Source: Actinoplanes sp. NBC_00393
GTDB lineage: Bacteria; Actinomycetota; Actinomycetes; Mycobacteriales; Micromonosporaceae
Length of the DNA stretch: 64,000 nucleotides
Assembly (NCBI RefSeq): GCF_036053395.1
Contig: NZ_CP107942.1
Location: forward strand, 5,856,501 to 5,920,500
Reading direction: 5' to 3'
Shown here: positions 63,132 to 64,000 of the stretch, in pieces
How the letters are laid out: the number at the start of each line of letters is the position of its first letter
How positions within the stretch are numbered: position 1 is the first letter of the stretch
Notes under the pieces: generated by a model
The model's database searches: none
Seen by the model: the letters and a program-made list of their open reading frames with translations, nothing else
Told to the model about the DNA's origin: nothing
Program-made: the position numbers and the translations under genes

Positions 63132-63794
63132 ATGCCGCAGCTCGACCGCCACGACGACGTCTACGTGCTCAACCTCGGTGACACCGAGAACCGACTCCAC
63201 CCCGACCAGATCGCCGCCCTCAACACCCTGCTCGACGAGATCGAGAAGGGCCCCACCCCGGCCGCGCTGGTCACCACCGCCACCGGCAAGCACTACAGCC
63301 TCGGCCTCGACCTCGACTGGCTCGGTGAACACCCCGATCAGCGCGTCGCGTACGCCAAGTCTGTTCATGAATTGCTCGCCCGCGTGCTCACCCTGCCCAT
63401 GGTGACCGTCGCCGCCCTGCAAGGGCACACCTTCGCCGGCGGCGCCATGCTGTCGCTCGCCCACGACCTGCGCGTGATGCGCGCCGATCGCGGTTTCTGG
63501 TGCCTGCCGGAAGCGGACATCGGCCTGCCCTTCACTCCCGGCATGAGCGCGCTGATCCAGGCCCGCCTCACTCCACAGGCCGCGCACGAGGCCATGATCA
63601 CTGCCCGCCGCTACGGCGCCGAGGAGGCCACCGACCTGGGCATCATCGACCGGGCCGTCTCGGAAGACGCCGTGCTGAGCACGGCGATCTCCCTGGCTCA
63701 GGCCCAGGCGAGCAAGGCCGGTCACGCTCTGCGAATGATCAAAACCCGCATGTACCCCAGCGTCCTGGATGCCCTCGCCCTTTCCACCATCTGA
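63132..63794 (+). CDS. Enoyl-CoA hydratase/isomerase family protein
   Basis: A 220-residue crotonase-fold protein. VTTATGKHYSLGLDLDWL and ALQGHTFAGGAMLSLAHDLRVM hold the two oxyanion-hole segments; LPEADIGLPFTPGM follows. It lacks the catalytic Glu pair position typical of hydratases (no E-x-x-x-G-x-x-E clear), as in isomerase-like members such as peroxisomal Delta3,Delta2-enoyl-CoA isomerase relatives. AAGGGGG precedes the ATG. A palindrome upstream suggests TetR control. Its exact reaction is uncertain. Confidence 0.82.
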   Translation: MPQLDRHDDVYVLNLGDTENRLHPDQIAALNTLLDEIEKGPTPAALVTTATGKHYSLGLDLDWLGEHPDQRVAYAKSVHELLARVLTLPMVTVAALQGHTFAGGAMLSLAHDLRVMRADRGFWCLPEADIGLPFTPGMSALIQARLTPQAAHEAMITARRYGAEEATDLGIIDRAVSEDAVLSTAISLAQAQASKAGHALRMIKTRMYPSVLDALALSTI

Positions 63795-63958
63795 TTTGTA
63801 TGCACGACCCGCTCAGCCCAGCGCAAAAGGCAAGTCGCCCCACCGTCTTCCCGAACCGCAACAAACGCGACCCTGCCCCCTCACGAGCCCGAATCCCGGC
63901 CCGGTCAAGATCAACCCCGGCTGACGCCCAGTGTCGCTTCCCGTGCGTTCAGCCAGCA

Positions 63959-63994
63959 CTGACCGTCAGCCAAGCAACCCCGGCTGACGGTCAG
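63959..63994. terminator. Hairpin near the window end
   Basis: A perfect 13-bp inverted repeat (CTGACCGTCAGCC with GGCTGACGGTCAG) with a 10-nt loop. A related unit (CAACCCCGGCTGACG) lies at 63912-63926, so it may also be part of a small repeat array. No gene is seen from 63795 to the end. Confidence 0.5.
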
Positions 63995-64000
63995 CGTCGT

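Overview
The window is high-GC actinobacterial DNA. GTG and TTG starts are common, genes overlap as ATGA/GTGA, and the gene set (AfsR-type SARP-STAND regulator, GAF-ANTAR proteins, SigB/SigF-type sigma factor, DivIVA-domain protein, DosR-regulon-type nitroreductase) points to a Micromonosporaceae-like organism such as Actinoplanes. The genus is inferred from gene content only.

Layout. 1-3.2 kb: a four-gene operon of a class II aldolase (cut by the window edge), a HAD phosphatase, DhaL and DhaK, ending in a strong terminator. 3.4-15.2 kb: ordinary chromosome, including a TspO-like protein opposite a MarR regulator with an operator, a PEP-mutase-family enzyme, TM2-type membrane proteins, the RNA helicase DeaD, an LPXTG surface protein, a STAS protein without the usual phospho-serine, a SulP transporter and a MerR regulator.

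15.2-27.2 kb is the most striking part, a dense TIR/STAND island. On the minus strand a LuxR-type HTH protein leads two tandem TIR-NB-ARC-TPR proteins. Divergent from it, on the plus strand, an AfsR-like SARP-NB-ARC-TPR protein is followed by an operon of a TIR protein, a second TIR protein lacking the catalytic glutamate, and an HExxH metallopeptidase. I think this is a candidate undescribed immune or conflict system. 27.5-29.5 kb holds two lower-GC genes: a protein with an amyloid-signalling-like Gly/Asn motif and a multi-pass membrane protein.

29.9-42.4 kb is a mobile, rearranged zone. It has a TniB/TniQ transposon remnant with end repeats, a complete IS5-type element, a frameshifted IS3-type transposase, two copies of a ~240 bp repeat, a DUF1963 protein, a STAND-type ATPase, two TPR/SEC-C proteins and a nucleotidyltransferase pair. 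A 42-bp copy of the 3' half of tRNA-Pro lies at 38.7 kb. The intact tRNA-Pro is at 60.75 kb, so the 22 kb between them may be an integrated or duplicated segment.

42.9-56.6 kb is a stress and partner-switching cluster: HATPase anti-sigma-type proteins, SigB-like sigma factor, a response regulator, a REC-PP2C phosphatase, two GAF-ANTAR proteins, a region-2-only sigma-like protein, a STAS-HATPase fusion and a GAF-HATPase protein. A fatty acid desaturase and several decayed genes (antiporter, arylsulfatase, formylglycine-generating enzyme, HATPase) lie among them. 56.7-60.3 kb has an Acg-type nitroreductase, a DivIVA-domain protein and a decayed methyltransferase. 60.7-64 kb returns to core genome: tRNA-Pro, der, cmk and an enoyl-CoA hydratase.
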